A stretch of DNA of 64,000 nt from Leptidea sinapis (taxonomy: Eukaryota > Arthropoda > Insecta > Lepidoptera > Pieridae): assembly GCF_905404315.1 (NCBI RefSeq), contig NC_066288.1, positions 8,456,501 through 8,520,500 of the forward strand, read 5' to 3'. The translations under genes and the position numbers were made by a program. Positions 1 to 11,560 of the stretch are shown here, in pieces. The notes beneath the pieces were generated by a model. That model had not been told where the DNA came from and did not search any database. It was given only the letters and a program-made list of their open reading frames with translations. Position 1 is the stretch's first letter; the number at the start of each line of letters is the position of its first letter.

Positions 1-584
1 ATTTCAAACGGGTACCTCATTTCGTTTTCTTTGTTGGTTATTAAATATTTTGACAGAAACCATACAATAGTTGTTAACAATCCGTTTAGAACACTGACCA
101 CTGGACAGGCTGTTCCATATGTTTGAAAGCAAATTCTTTGTGCCTATTTGAAGCGCTACTCACGAGCGTCCAGAAAACTAATTTTGACGTATAATACAAA
201 TGGCTGCTAGGGAAAGTACAATGCTCTAAAGTGTTTTTACATTTTGAATTAATTCGGTCGTTGTCCGTGTTATCTATACTTCAAGAATCAAGGAAATAAA
301 GTACACATTTTGTTTTGTAAATAGTTTCCCACTATCTATGTTGTTCACTAGGTTGTCATCACTAGTTTTAGTACCGCAGACTCTCGCTACAAGGCCAACA
401 GCGCCAAAATGGCGAATATCAAACAGGCACAGAAGCACTTTGACTACCATCAGTCCATGGTATATAGTAGAGGTCAGTGGTTCAAAGTATTTTCGCCTTT
501 GTTAATTTAACTTCTCGTAATGTTGGCATTACTATCTTGTCATTACTAGTAGCTCAGATAAACAATTAATTTATTTCTGTGAAT
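1..584. other. No gene recognised
   Basis: AT-rich sequence with no exon, RNA gene or repeat that I can recognise. Confidence 0.4.
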
Positions 585-1345
585 ATTTTATTGGCATAAA
601 AAGGCATAAAGGGCATTTATTTTCTCAAAATTGATTCCTTTGAATTCTTTTTAACGTCATTTCTAACATTACCACGTCTTCGGAAATAAATGGCGCTCTG
701 AGAGAGAAGAAGCGGCACAAGACACTTCCCAGCATTCGTTTTTTGTGCTCTTTTTAATAAAATATACAATAGTGTACTATCATTGTCATTGCTATAAAAT
801 AATCATAATCTAATCCCAGGCTGTCCGATCACTGTGGAGTATTTACGACGGAGCCATTTCTTGATAAAACATTTACATTTAATTATAGATTATACCTGTA
901 CAGTGGCTGGGACTTTATTATAAAAGTGTATACATCTAGAATTAGTTACGAGCAATCTCTTATTTCTAGTGTTATTAAAATGAAAATCACTATTTAGAGC
1001 AAAAAGGTGACGATTTTTATGAACGTATATTAAATTTTCATAAATGTACTGGCAATGAACAGTCATAGTATTTATTTTGTAATTTTTTCTTTGAGTGACT
1101 GTCTATAACCAAGCTGATATTATATAGCAAGAACAACTCTCTTTTACAAAGCAAACACTATATCAATGTCAGCAGCATGACCCCACAATACCGTACGTCA
1201 TGATCCTGTGAAAATAACTGAAGTACACTGATCTAGCGGTAGCAACATTCGTGTTCTCTAATCTTTCTAAATGGTGTATGCCGCAGAGCTGAGTCTATCT
1301 GCTAGTTGGGCAACATGTGGACCCCACTGAAACTTTATATACAAC
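585..1345 (-). mobile_element. LINE 3' fragment (CR1/Jockey-like), degenerate
   Basis: Read on the minus strand, broken pieces of a reverse transcriptase C-terminus appear: QWGPHVAQLADRLSSAAY near 1320, ATARSVYFSYFHRIMTYGI near 1220, HFYNKVPATVQ near 910 and GQPGIRL before a stop near 815. They are followed by a 3' untranslated region containing the reverse complement of CTCTCAGAGCGCCATTTGTT. The same 3' end occurs at 21445-21605 and 26190-26610, and the same protein at 20609-21105. Several frameshifts show it is dead. The clade is an inference. Confidence 0.7.
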
Positions 1346-2849
1346 AAACCCAAGAAGACCGTAGTGTTCACAAATTACAATCTCTGGTCATTTATAAGTA
1401 TGTTGGTTTGTTAATAGCGCCAAAAATACTTAAGACTAATATAATTTTGCTCTTCGCTTCGAAATGGCTATGATAGCTCCTCCAATTCTAATTTAAAATA
1501 TTCGAAAACTTGTAGCTGCCTGTCACACTTACGGTAAAATAGATATAACCACAATTTATTTTTTCCCCTTATCAAGTTATACGTAAGTTGAAATTACCGT
1601 TCTAACTACCGACTAAAATAAATACTTAGTAAAATTAATCAAAAATTGAGAATTTTGTTTCATTCGTTTTAAGAATATACTAAGTTTATGTTCATTGTTG
1701 CAAATAGTTATTATTCTGTAGACAGATTAGCCTAGTTATCCAATGCGGAAATATGGCCAGTGTACTTTATACTATACGTTACATATTATTAATTAACTTA
1801 ACTAGCTGTACCGACAGACGATATTCTGTCATTAGAAAAAAATATGATGTAAGTATTCGGGAATAATGTAGACTAAAGCCATCAGAAATGTCTAATCATA
1901 TTGAATTAGCTAAAAATGAAGCTAAAACGTATTTTTGTATGATCATACCTCTCAACAACCGTGCGTTGTTTGTAGTAGGCAAGGGATGAATATATACAAA
2001 AATGTAAACAAAAACTTGACTAATTATATATCTACCTCGAAAACCACGCTATCCATTGGTAAAAACAGAAGGAAATTCAGTGGATTATTTTTAGAGTTTA
2101 CAGACAGACAGACGCTGCGGAGGATTATGTTTTATAATATGTATTGATTAAATATATAAATTATTGTAAATATCTTAGAATAAATATAGCTTTTTTGGCC
2201 CAACCAAAAAAGTATTTATAATTTTATGCATTACGTAAAATTCATTTTAATCCAGCACATTGTGTGAATATGAAAGGATAATAAAAATACAATTAGTGAA
2301 AACAAATAGCCAATCCATTAGTTTTTACTAAAAGGAAAATAATGGTTGTATTAATTATCATAATAGGCATTTTAAAAATCTTAAGCAGAAATGGTAAGCG
2401 GCTTTTAAGATTTTAAAAACATTTAAAAAGCAAAAATAAACATTTTTCTTATTTAAAAAATAGCACATAATTTAAAAAAAAATATTTAGAACAAAATAGT
2501 TGTTATAATAATTATCATAATAGATATTTAAATAATCAATAATAAGGCTTTTAAAATTTTAAAAATATTGAAAACGCAAACATAATATAACGTGTTTAAA
2601 TCCAAGCTAAATATATTCTAAATAAGAACTAAATATGGACAATATGTAACGCAATAAATAAATAAATATTACCTGTTTTGAAAAAGCCGGCGAAAACTTT
2701 ATCATATTTTTATTAAAACACTTGCAACAATATAACTATCACGTATTTGACTGCAATGTTCGTCGCACAGTCAACCGTAGCGACTTGGTCTTCACGAGGT
2801 ACTGCCTCCAAAGCGGCCGCTAACATTGCTAAACATTTGACCGGTTTGA
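1346..2849. other. AT-rich spacer
   Basis: Very AT-rich sequence. From about 2330 to 2600 it repeats short related phrases around TTTTAAAATCTTAA and AATTATCATAATAG, as in a decayed simple repeat. No gene seen. Confidence 0.4.
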
Positions 2850-3220
2850 TAAAAAAAAATATCACAGATGTGTTACAATCACCATTTTATACCTATACGC
2901 ACAATTCTTAGCGATATTAAGACAACTATCGGTATACTCAGTTTTTTTTTTTCATAAATCATAAATTACTAACCAGTTATCATAAGACAACTCGAATAAT
3001 TTAACTTAAATTACATCGAATAAGAAGAAAAAAATATCACAGATATGTTAAATCACCATTTTATACCTATACTTACTGTTCTAGCCATTATATTACATTA
3101 TATTGAGCCAACTACCGGTACACTCAGGTTTTTTTTTAATAATTAATAAATTATTATCAAGTTATCATAGACAACTCAAATAATTAAATTAAACTTATAT
3201 TACAACTAATAAGAAGTTAG
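2850..3220. repeat. Tandem duplication, period about 175 bp
   Basis: Two diverged copies lie head to tail. AATATCACAGAT starts near 2859 and again near 3034. In both copies it is followed by ATCACCATTTTATACCTATAC, a run of T, then a segment with TTATCATA and ACAACTC. The two copies differ at many positions, so the duplication is not recent. Confidence 0.75.
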
Positions 3221-3248
3221 GTTTTCGAAGATTCAGTATTATCCATTA

Positions 3249-3585
3249 CTAGCTGACCCGGCAAACGTTGTTTTGCCATATAAAGTATAATTCACGCGAT
3301 AGTTTTATAAGTAATAAAATATTGCCTATATTATAGCCTGTACATCATTTTGTTCTATTGTCAATAGTTTTTGCAGCGCACGCAAAAATAGGTTTTCGAT
3401 TTTACACCTTGTGTTACAAAATAGCAATTTTATTACGGATCCCTAATTTTGAAAAAAAAACATATCCTATAGACTTCCTCGATAAATGGACTACCCAACA
3501 CTGAAAGAATCCTTCAAATCGGACCAGTAGTACCAGAGATTAGCGCGTTCAAACAAACACTGCAGCTTTATAATATTAGTATAGA
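3249..3585 (+). mobile_element. Dispersed repeat starting TAGCTGACCCGGCAAACGTT
   Basis: The block starts with CTAGCTGACCCGGCAAACGT and runs through CGGACCAGTAGTACCAGAGA to a T-rich end near 3580. A diverged copy of its first bases is seen at 15063. From general knowledge this is a very common lepidopteran interspersed repeat. I cannot assign its class from sequence alone. Confidence 0.55.
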
Positions 3586-3767
3586 TAAAAAAGCATTCAT
3601 CAAAGAAAAAAAACAATAACATTCAGATTCTAAGACTACGCCACTAATAGGTGCGAAATTTAATTGTTAATAATTTTGCAGGACGCAGCATTTATAATAG
3701 CATTTATAATTTTATACATGGAAACCACGGCCATTTCTCTAATAGTAGTTTTATAATCTATGTGTAT

Positions 3768-4040
3768 TTATTGACGCCCGTTCCCAATATACTATCTACA
3801 GATAGAGATATATTACTACCTTCTGCTGTCAGTAATTAGCTGTCAATAATCTGAAGCTGTCCCAATATCGGGTATATAAGACATTCTTATCATACTGGGA
3901 CGCGTGAATTGCAATTTCCATCTAAACTTCTATCGCTGGTAAGCGATATATGTATACGTCGTCCCATTGACAGACAGCGTGTACGGATAAGGTGAGTTAC
4001 CGTCAATAAAATTATTGGGACAGAAGATTTTAGTTTTCCT
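3768..4040 (-). mobile_element. MITE, partner of 57218-57530
   Basis: The reverse complement closely matches 57218-57530. Shared stretches include CGGTAACTCACCTTATCCGT, CTGTCTGTCAATGGGAC, CTTACCAGCGATAGAAGTTT and CTATCTGTAGATAGTAT. The terminal inverted repeats are clear in the partner; this copy keeps one end and is truncated at the other. Confidence 0.65.
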
Positions 4041-5098
4041 TTTGGTTGATACTTATATAAATAAAAAAGAGTGTGTGTATATACCAGAAATAAAATAAAT
4101 CTACTATCACCGTCGTATATGAAATTGTTTTAATAAAAACACCAAAATAATATTTATTTATTCACTCTGTTTAATTGTACTGTTACGAAACACGTGTTCT
4201 AAATATAAAAATACTAGAATATATAACTTGAACATAATAATTATCGATTTTCATGCCACCTAGAACGAACTTCACGATGTAGCATTCAGGTGTCGGTGAG
4301 CGCGCGCATCGTAAAAATTCACTCTCATAATTTTTCTCCATCGCGCCAAAAGAAGTATAACTTCAAAAAGATCGATAAAACATCATATTCACATTCATAT
4401 ATCCCGGTAGGTGCAAACATTTATATGATGAATATGGATGTTTGTTTCAGAGTCATGGTTGTTTACATGTATTTACGTTTATTTAAGTATGTATATAAAA
4501 TTATTTTAAATATATCGTTGTCTTGCAACCCATAGTACAGGCTATGTCTAATGTGGGGCAAGATTATTTGTGTACAAGTGTGTCAATATATTATTATTAT
4601 ATATCTATTCAAAATAGGATTTAATAAACCACTGATTGAGCGTCAGAATCCACCACGCATTCGAAAGAAGACCGGTCCCAAGACACTCAACTGGTTTCTA
4701 ATTTAATATTGCAATCATTTTCATTGATAACGTAATTTATGTTATATAGCACCTTTACCACATGAACCTTTTTAGAATACTTTTGAATTCCGTAACATTC
4801 AAAGACTTACCCACTAACTCGACTTACCGAGTAGTAGGCATAATACAATAACAAGTAATGATGTGTCTACGGTTATTAATGTTATTCTATGTATTTTGGT
4901 TATAATCTAAATTATGTTTAAGCATCTCTCACGAGAGCACTTGTCCTCGAAAGCAATATATAAAATGCCTACAAATCGTACACCACAAACACGCACACAA
5001 ACTATAATGCATACAATCATCTGTTATCAAATCTGATTCATTCAAATAGGTCAAATAATGATACAGACCACCATAGATAACCACCAATTCTGAAAGGA
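4041..5098. other. No gene recognised
   Basis: AT-rich spacer. The short reading frames here have no family resemblance and no splice context that I can support. Confidence 0.35.
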
Positions 5099-5205
5099 TA
5101 GGGTTTTAATGAAAAGAAGTAACAAGAAATTAATTACCACTGTTTTAAATAAATATTTACAGATTCATCATTTCAGAGATCATTTTTGTAACAATCTAAG
5201 CAGAG
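5099..5205. mobile_element. LINE-tail-like fragment
   Basis: AGAAGTAACAAGAAATTAAT followed by CCACTGTTTT and TTTACAGAT resembles 32455-32520 (AGAAGTAGCAAGAAACTCAT, CCACTCTTTT, TTTACAGAT). It looks like a shared LINE 3' untranslated segment, interrupted on its right by a SINE. Confidence 0.4.
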
Positions 5206-5238
5206 CATTGAATCAAGAATGGACAAGAACAACAATCA

Positions 5239-5466
5239 GTGGGAGGCTCCTTTGCACAGGATGCCGGCTAGATTATAGGTACCACAATGGCGCCTATTTC
5301 TGCCGTGAAGCAGCGTGTAAACATTATTTTTTCGGTCTGAAGGGCGCCGTAAATAGTGAAGTTACTGGGCAAATGAGACTTAACATCTTGTCTTAATGTG
5401 ACGAGCGAAATTGTAGTGCCGCTCAGAATTTTTGGGGTTTTTCAAGAAACCTGACCGGCACTTTTA
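5239..5466 (+). mobile_element. SINE-like repeat, family 1, copy 1
   Basis: This is the most abundant repeat in the window. Diagnostic phrases are GGGAGGCTCCTTTGCACAGG, ATGCCGGCTAGATTA, ACCACAATGGCGCC and GCCGTGAAGCAG, then AGTGCCGCTCAGAATTTTTG with GGTTTTTCAAG. The last part is an inverted repeat ending in the complement of its own start. This copy breaks off before the usual terminal segment. Confidence 0.8.
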
Positions 5467-5605
5467 TTTAAAAAAGTGAAGAATTCAGATGAATTTCTTG
5501 CGCCCGTTTTTCTCAGGTCTGATGCATTCATTGCAGAATGGATTTGAATTGCAATATGTACTTTCATATCCTATTTTGAATAAAAATGTTTGAATTTGAA
5601 TATTT
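5467..5605 (+). mobile_element. LINE 3' tail fragment
   Basis: TTTCTCAGGTCTGATGCATTC followed by TCCTATTTTGAATAAA resembles other tails in the window (11430-11550, 9340-9400) that share TCTGAGGC, AATAAG and ATCCTAT. Only untranslated tail remains. Confidence 0.5.
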
Positions 5606-7002
5606 AAACTAGACGGACCCTAGCTTCACATCAACTTTATAAGTGTTTTGCACTTAATATTACATTATACGTATGCGATTATGAATTCCATTTTTAACAA
5701 GAGCAAAAAAACGGGTTGCCCTCAGGGAGTGCCGGCAGAAGTGAACCTTGAACAAAAACGTTGTGCATTTTTGAATATTTTGCAATGGTTAGGAGATAAT
5801 TTCGCACGAATTGCATTATTTATTAGTATATAAGTACTAAATTCGACCCCTTGACTTCGCGACTCTACCATCAATAATGTGAAATAGTCGAACTATAATT
5901 AGTTAGAAGTATAAGTCTTTCATCTATAATTTCAACGACTGTCTTACGAATTTTCGACCAGGCCACGTGTTCTGACGCGATTTTAATATTTTATACCCAT
6001 CCCAAAGTGCTCAACGCCGCTAAATAAGGTTTCACTTCACAAAAAATAGTTTCACGTTTTTCGCCCTTGCTACATTTTACACATAAAAGGGATCATATCA
6101 GACGAAGTTGCAGGCATAAGTTCGCATTAAATCAAATTAGAAACTCTAATCCCTTCTTAGGAACTATTAATTGATTATTATTTATTAATTATTCTCCAGG
6201 AATAATACACATTACATTTATTGTGTCTGTTGAAGTATCCTATTAGTACTACAGTTAAAAATTTAATGGAATTAATTCGCTTCGGTAATTAGCACTATGT
6301 TCTATAAAATAAATATTTGAGCATTTAAGCCTATCAATTGCTGTGTGGGTGCCATATGTGAAGCTTGCTTGAGGACAAGACAAGCAAGAACCAATTGTGC
6401 TGCTTTGAAATTTCATGTGTGAGACGTTCTGTTACCTTTCTTCTCTTTTATATATGAATAAACTTGCTGGGTGGTTTTTCCAGGTGTTATTACAATTTTA
6501 CATTTCCTAACACATTATAAAAATCTGGCGAAGCTACTATGATACCTTCCAGATGTTCGTTTTCCTCCTAATATCATAAAAAAACATTTCGTATAGAATC
6601 TACATGAGAAAAAGATTGAATATATCTTGCATAAAATTATTTTTTGCTGATTTTCTTCACTTTAGGCTTAGAAAAGCATACATAACATATTATGTCACTA
6701 TAAGGCTTTAAATAAAAAGTGAAAATGCATATGTCACCGGTAAGTCTTATCAAAACTTGTTTTATTTTTGATATTAACGCCTTTTAGCGTAATACACTTG
6801 GAAAATATTGTTTTAAACTTAAAATTGCTTTCTTAAAAAAACTTCTTCATCGTGCACACCCAAAAATTCTTGTACGCTACGTCTTCGCACGGAACGGACA
6901 ATTTTTGGCCAAATAGTCAAATAAAGTCAGACAAATTGACAAATGAATAAAATACCTACAAATTGTTCCTTTTTCCATTTTCTAAACTTAAGCTTATTTT
7001 TA
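5606..7002. other. No gene recognised
   Basis: AT-rich spacer without a supportable exon or named repeat. Confidence 0.35.
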
Positions 7003-7190
7003 GGGTTTCGTACTGCAAAACGAAACCCATACAGGATCACTTTGTTGTCTGTCCGTCCATCGTTCGTCTGTCTATCCGTCAAGACTTTTTATCTCGGGAA
7101 CCCGTCGAGGTATCGAGTTGAAATTAAAACGATATACTTAAGCTCCCAGTCTCTTGAGGCTGTGAATTAAACTTCTAAGTTAATGTAAAT
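7003..7190 (+). mobile_element. Dispersed repeat with GTCTGTCCGTCC core
   Basis: TAGGGTTTCGTACTGCAAAA, AAACCCATACAGGATCACTT, the pyrimidine-rich GTCTGTCCGTCCATCG and the following TATCTCGGGAACC...GAGTTGAAATT match, from general knowledge, a conserved interspersed repeat found in many insect genomes. I do not know its class. Nothing coding is seen. Confidence 0.5.
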
Positions 7191-8140
7191 ATAATACGAC
7201 TGTTTATGCCGTAAATAACCTTAAGTTTGGAGCGACCGTCCTTAGGCTATATAATTTATGAATTATAATAAAAAAATATTAAAATTTGTTTTAACTAGGT
7301 GCAGGTGACTACAATTAAGCTTATAAGCCCAACATAGGCGGTTGGGAGGTTCCGCACCGCATATTCTAATATCGTAATTTTCACGAGGCCCGCTGATTTT
7401 CTGGGGCCCGGTCTTTTGAGGTATATAACAGATTTTGGAATGGGTGGCAGTCCCCAACATTGATGCCAGTATGGCAAATCGCCTTATTAATCTCAAAAGA
7501 ACCCAACTTAAATGGATAGCGGCGGCACTAAGCGGCACTATACTAAACATCTTTTTAAGGCGCTATAGTCCTAGAAAGTAACATTTTTACAAATCTACTT
7601 AAAATACTTCTAAAAATACTACGGTTCCAATTTTTTGACATCTTTATCTTCATTTCTTTATCTAAGTTATCGCTGTTTCGAAAACACGATTACGAAAAAA
7701 AATCTCGATAGATTTATTTTTTGAAAAATAGTCTTTTTTATTCGGATTGTTTATATTATCATAAAACTATGATAGCTATAAACACAAAACTTATTTTATT
7801 CGATAGTTTATTAGTATTTATAAGTTTTCACTGTGGGATTTATCAATACGCTTTATGAATTATTTTATATTAATTTTTTTGGTAATAAACCAAACGCGAC
7901 GACTTGGTTGCATGCTCGCTCAAGCCAGCAGTACGCCCGTGACCACTGTCAAGGAGGGTACTGTGTTCGTGTCTCTCGCGCTCACATTACGTAAGATTTT
8001 AGCAAACAGGTACAAAGAGGGAATCATAGTAAAAAATAATGATGATGCGACAGCGTATTTGTTGAAATATATAGGTAAATGTAAGTCGGAAAGTACTAAA
8101 ACAAAATTTACGTAATATTATTTTGAATACTATGCCACGC
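7191..8140. other. No gene recognised
   Basis: Spacer with weak LINE-tail-like sequence near 7215 (GAGCGACCGTCCTTAGGCTA compares with GAAGCGACCGCCCTCAGACT at 11111). No gene seen. Confidence 0.35.
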
Positions 8141-8180
8141 GGGATTTTTGTATATATGTACTTTAGGGAAGTTAGATAAA

Positions 8181-8810
8181 TCCAAGATGGCCGCCGCTCA
8201 TAATTATGATTTCAGCAATATGGATATCGTGTCCAAGGTTCTCGAGGGTGCAGATAACGATTTTGTCATCATTTTTGAAATCCAAGATGGCCGCCGCTCA
8301 TAATTATGATTTCAGCAATATGGATATCGTGTCCGAGGTTCTCGAGGGTGCAGATAACGATTTTGTCATCATTTTTCAAATCCAAGATGGCCGCCGCACA
8401 AAATTATGATTTCAGCAATATGGATATCGTGTCCGAGGTTCTCGAGGGTGCAGAGAACGATTGTGTGATCATATCGCACTTAATTATGATTTCAGCAATT
8501 TGGATTTGTGCGGCGGCCATCTTGGAGTTCAAATATGATCACACAATCGTTCTCTGCACCCTCGAGAACCTCGGACACGATATCCATATTGCTGAAATCA
8601 TAATTTTGTGCGGCGGCCATCTTGGATTTCAAAAATGATTCCAAATTCGTTCTCTACACCCTCGAGAACCTCGGATACGATACCCATATTGTTGAAATCA
8701 TAATTTTGCGCGGCGGCCATCTTGGATTTCAAAAATGATCCCAAATTCGTTCTCTGCACCTTCGAGAATCTCGGATACGATATCCATAATGTTGAAATCA
8801 AAATTTTGCG
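8181..8810. repeat. Foldback array of 100-bp subrepeats
   Basis: Three direct copies of a 100-bp unit begin at 8181, 8281 and 8381, each starting TCCAAGATGGCCGCCG and containing ATTTCAGCAATATGGATATC and GGTTCTCGAGGGTGCAGA. The order then flips: units in inverse orientation carry CGGCGGCCATCTTGGA at 8511, 8611 and 8711. The central arms 8381-8474 and 8533-8626 are almost exact reverse complements around a 58-bp loop. The right border, ATTTCTCTCATACGTCG, recurs as ATTTCTCTCATATGTCG beside the second array at 47230-47880. Long inverted repeats built of direct subrepeats resemble foldback transposons; that class is an inference. Confidence 0.85.
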
Positions 8811-8929
8811 CGTAATATAACATTTCTCTCATACGTCGATAAAAAAGATTTACTTCAAAAATGCATAAAAAATATTATCACAGTAATTCCGTACTCTAGC
8901 ACAACTGTAAGTTTTAAAAAATATTACGC

Positions 8930-9330
8930 GGTCCTTCTGGACCGGCGGTCGTTGACCCGCATCGCTCGGTTCGTTCTCAGCCATGCCCGACGCCCGTGTC
9001 CATGCGTACCTAACGAATCTAACGTTCGCGCAATTTTTACCTAAAGTGTTGGGAAAACCTCGCCTTAATATGGGCATAACTGACAGCCCCCTCTGCAAGG
9101 CCTGCATGGTGGCAGAAGAAAGTACTGCACATAATCTTCTGCATTGTCCAGGTGTAGCAAATTACCAGGAATCTTGGTACCCCAAACACACTCCCAGAAG
9201 TCTTTAGGAAGGAGAAGAGGTTGCTAAGGTTTCTGGAGGAATTGGAGTGGCAGGAATAACAAATATATTCTCACACAGGCAAAATAGGCGCAGAGTCGTC
9301 GAGTTATGGAAGTTAGCCCGATTATACCAT
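8930..9330 (+). mobile_element. LINE ORF2 C-terminal fragment (RNase H-type LINE)
   Basis: The reading frame at 8983-9207 ends with a zinc-knuckle-like pattern, CKACMVAEESTAHNLLHC (C-x2-C-x9-H-x4-C), typical of the C-terminus of R1/I/LOA-type LINE ORF2 proteins. Upstream it carries LGKPRLNMGITDSPL. The rest is 3' untranslated sequence. The stop at 9205-9207 may be premature, since related protein-like sequence continues in another frame (GVAGITNIFS). Confidence 0.6.
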
Positions 9331-9879
9331 ACCATACCATGGGTGGCAGTATTTGAAGCTCAATAAGTGATTTTAAAATCCTATTATAAGTTAAAAAAAC
9401 ATGAATTTTAATGTAAATAAAACGTACCTACTATGCCACGACAATCTGCTGATAGGTACAATTATTTAAACTTTTTAACCATTTTTCGGTCACTACCATT
9501 ATTGAGCGATTAGAGTGAGGGTCATCTTCGCTGGATGTTCTTCCACACTTAGATACGGCGCAAAAATTTGCGTTCTTGTTACTGCGAAAAGTAGACCGAG
9601 AAGATATTTAAAATCAAGATTATTGATTGACGTTATCTCTCAAGTGTTTTGGAATTATCTTATAAGCCACTTAGTACTACTTATTACGTAGTTTTACATC
9701 CTCTTTGATTTCTTCTACTACTAAAGGGTACCTATGCTCTATTATATGTTGTCAAGTGAACCAAATGTCAAGATTTTGCAGAATAATTTCCCAACAATTG
9801 ACGCTCGATCTTGTTACGATAATACGCATCATACGATTTCCCTAAATCGGAATGTTACTTAATCTTAATTGTAACTGAA

Positions 9880-10110
9880 CCGCCAATTTGTGTTACATGA
9901 ATACGAAATAGAATTTAAAAACAAATTTTATGAACGATGCAGGACTCGAACCCACGACCACTCGCGTTCCGTGCGAGTGCTCTGCCAACTAAGCCATTCG
10001 TCATAAAATCTTGTATGCTTTGTTCAACTCTCAGGTTGTGGCTTCATCTACAGGCTCTACTTTACAGTTGATGACCTGCTCAACCCCAATATTTGCATAT
10101 TAGGATATTG
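9880..10110 (-). mobile_element. tRNA-derived SINE, family 2, copy 1
   Basis: On the minus strand there is a tRNA-like core with an A-box-like GGCTTAGTTGGCAGAGC and a B-box-like GTGGGTTCGAGTCC, near 9942-10003. The anticodon stem is intact (CTCGC and GCGAG), but the loop lacks U33 and the acceptor stem does not pair. The flank GAGCCACAACCTGAGAGTTG-like sequence recurs at 17440-17660, which makes this a dispersed SINE and not a tRNA gene. Confidence 0.7.
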
Positions 10111-10148
10111 ACTTGAGATGTCGCTCTTGTAAATCTAAACAAGTTAGT

Positions 10149-10243
10149 TATGTTTTTAGTGATAACCTTCTAGGATTAATACACAAATAAAATTTAAAAC
10201 ATCTGTATTAATCCTAGAAGTGAGGGTAATCACTTTAAAAACA
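10149..10243. repeat. Short foldback element
   Basis: TTCTAGGATTAATAC near 10166 pairs with GTATTAATCCTAGAA near 10205, and the outer TTTTTAGTGATAACC pairs imperfectly with GGGTAATCACTTTAAAAA. This could be a very short MITE. Confidence 0.6.
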
Positions 10244-10310
10244 TAACAAATTGTTTACGAAATATATTTTTTTTAACAGAGATGGATCCGATCAAAGAAA
10301 CAAACTAATC

Positions 10311-10374
10311 GAAGTAGCAAACAGTAGGCCATTCTCTTAACAATATGAGAATAGATCGACTGTTTGCTACTTTC
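10311..10374. repeat. Imperfect hairpin
   Basis: AGTAGCAAACAGTAGGCCAT with TCTC pairs with GAGAATAGATCGACTGTTTG and CTACT across a short AT loop. I infer no function. Confidence 0.5.
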
Positions 10375-10589
10375 TAATTTATATATTTCATGAAATATCC
10401 ATTGATGCGTTTGATAAGATGTTGATAAAGTAAACATATTCCGAGAAGTATCTGAAATTATCTTACGCACTTACCGACGAATCAAAAATAATCGTAACAT
10501 CTGCAATCAAACTCTGATATTCTTTGATTGATAAAAACATGGATAGACACTTTTTTTTACGAAAATAACCGTAATAAGTGACAATTGCT

Positions 10590-10850
10590 ACACCCGGCCC
10601 ATTACAATGCAGTGCCGCTCAGGATTCTTGAAAAACCCCAAACATTCTGAGCGGCACTACAACTGCGCTCGTCACCTTGTGACGTAAGATGTTAAGTCTC
10701 ATTTCTCCCAGTAATTTCACTAGCTACGGGCCCTTCAGACCGAAACACAGTAATGTTTACACATTACTGCTTCGCTGCTGAAATAGGCGCCGTTGTGGTA
10801 CCCATAATCTAGCCGGCATCCTTTGCAAAAGAGGCTCCCACTGGTCTCAA
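10590..10850 (-). mobile_element. SINE-like repeat, family 1, copy 2
   Basis: It reads on the plus strand from GCCCATTACAATGCAGTGCC through the inverted pair AGTGCCGCTCAGGATTCTTG and ATTCTGAGCGGCACT to GCCGGCATCCTTTGCAAAAG. It is the reverse complement of the family 1 consensus, well preserved. Confidence 0.8.
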
Positions 10851-11034
10851 CATTATCGTCAGCTGTCACCAATAAGTGAATTTACTACAAACTGTCATAA
10901 CCATACTGTTAACACCAGGAACAGACATAAACTTATAATGCCTAGTATTCGGCTAGGTCGAGTTAGTAAGTCCTTTGTTGGGCGATGTATGTTTTTAGAA
11001 CAAGATCCCAGAAAATATTCAAGACAAATGTATT

Positions 11035-11135
11035 ACGAAGTTCAAAAGAATTGTTAAAAAAGGTTACAATAACATAAATGACTTTCTTAGTGATACCGCA
11101 GATTGGGAATGAAGCGACCGCCCTCAGACTATTAA
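11035..11135 (+). mobile_element. LINE ORF2 C-terminal scrap
   Basis: Read in the plus frame, VKKGYNNINDFLSDTADWE before a stop matches the end of the LINE protein at 20609-21058 (YKKAYYKITDYLDDKNAWE before a stop). Only the last residues and some tail are recognisable. Confidence 0.55.
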
Positions 11136-11196
11136 TAATAAGATTAAATGTAAGATAATTTATTGAAGTAGGCGTTACTTTGCGGAAATCCATAAT

Positions 11197-11402
11197 TATC
11201 CAAATGTTTTAAGTTTTCTTAAGTGTTAATTCCGCCAATATTTGTCTTTAAGCAATTCGACACGTGTTTTGCCTCTGCACGAGGCATCCTCAGGACATGT
11301 TGACTCGCCAAAATCAGACACGAGACAACAGTCTCGTGTCGAATTGTTTAAAGACAAATATTGGCGGAATTAACACTTAAGAAAACTTTAAACATTTGGA
11401 TA
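11197..11402. mobile_element. MITE with 68-bp inverted repeats
   Basis: Arms 11197-11264 and 11335-11402 are reverse complements with about two mismatches and contain GTTAATTCCGCCAATATTTG. The 70-bp loop carries GCCTCTGCACGAGGCATCCT and GACTCGCCAAAATCAGAC. A related copy with the loop inverted lies at 23625-23815. Each copy is preceded by TTATTGAAGTAGGCGTTACT. Confidence 0.75.
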
Positions 11403-11429
11403 AATGTACGATATTACTTTGTTACCACA

Positions 11430-11560
11430 TTTTTTTTAAAAACGGAGCTTTTCGTGCCTGGTCTTCTCATGTCTGAGGCGTAATTTTTGGAATTGGTGGT
11501 AGGTTTTGACTTTCAATAAGCGATATCACATCCTATATTTAATAGAATGGATTTGAATTC
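11430..11560 (+). mobile_element. LINE 3' tail fragment
   Basis: TCTCATGTCTGAGGCGTAAT, GGTGGTAGGTTTTGACTTTC and AATAAGCGATATCACATCCT resemble the common lepidopteran LINE 3' end also seen in part at 5467-5605. Confidence 0.5.

Noticed and set aside
8206..8801. Open frames with repeated NYDF-NMDIVSEVLEG peptides
   Set aside because: They arise because the 100-bp repeat happens to be open in some frames on both strands; there is no codon signal or start context.
9942..10003. Possible tRNA gene on the minus strand
   Set aside because: The A- and B-box-like words and a good anticodon stem are present, but the loop has C at position 33 and the acceptor stem does not pair. The sequence is part of a repeat found elsewhere.
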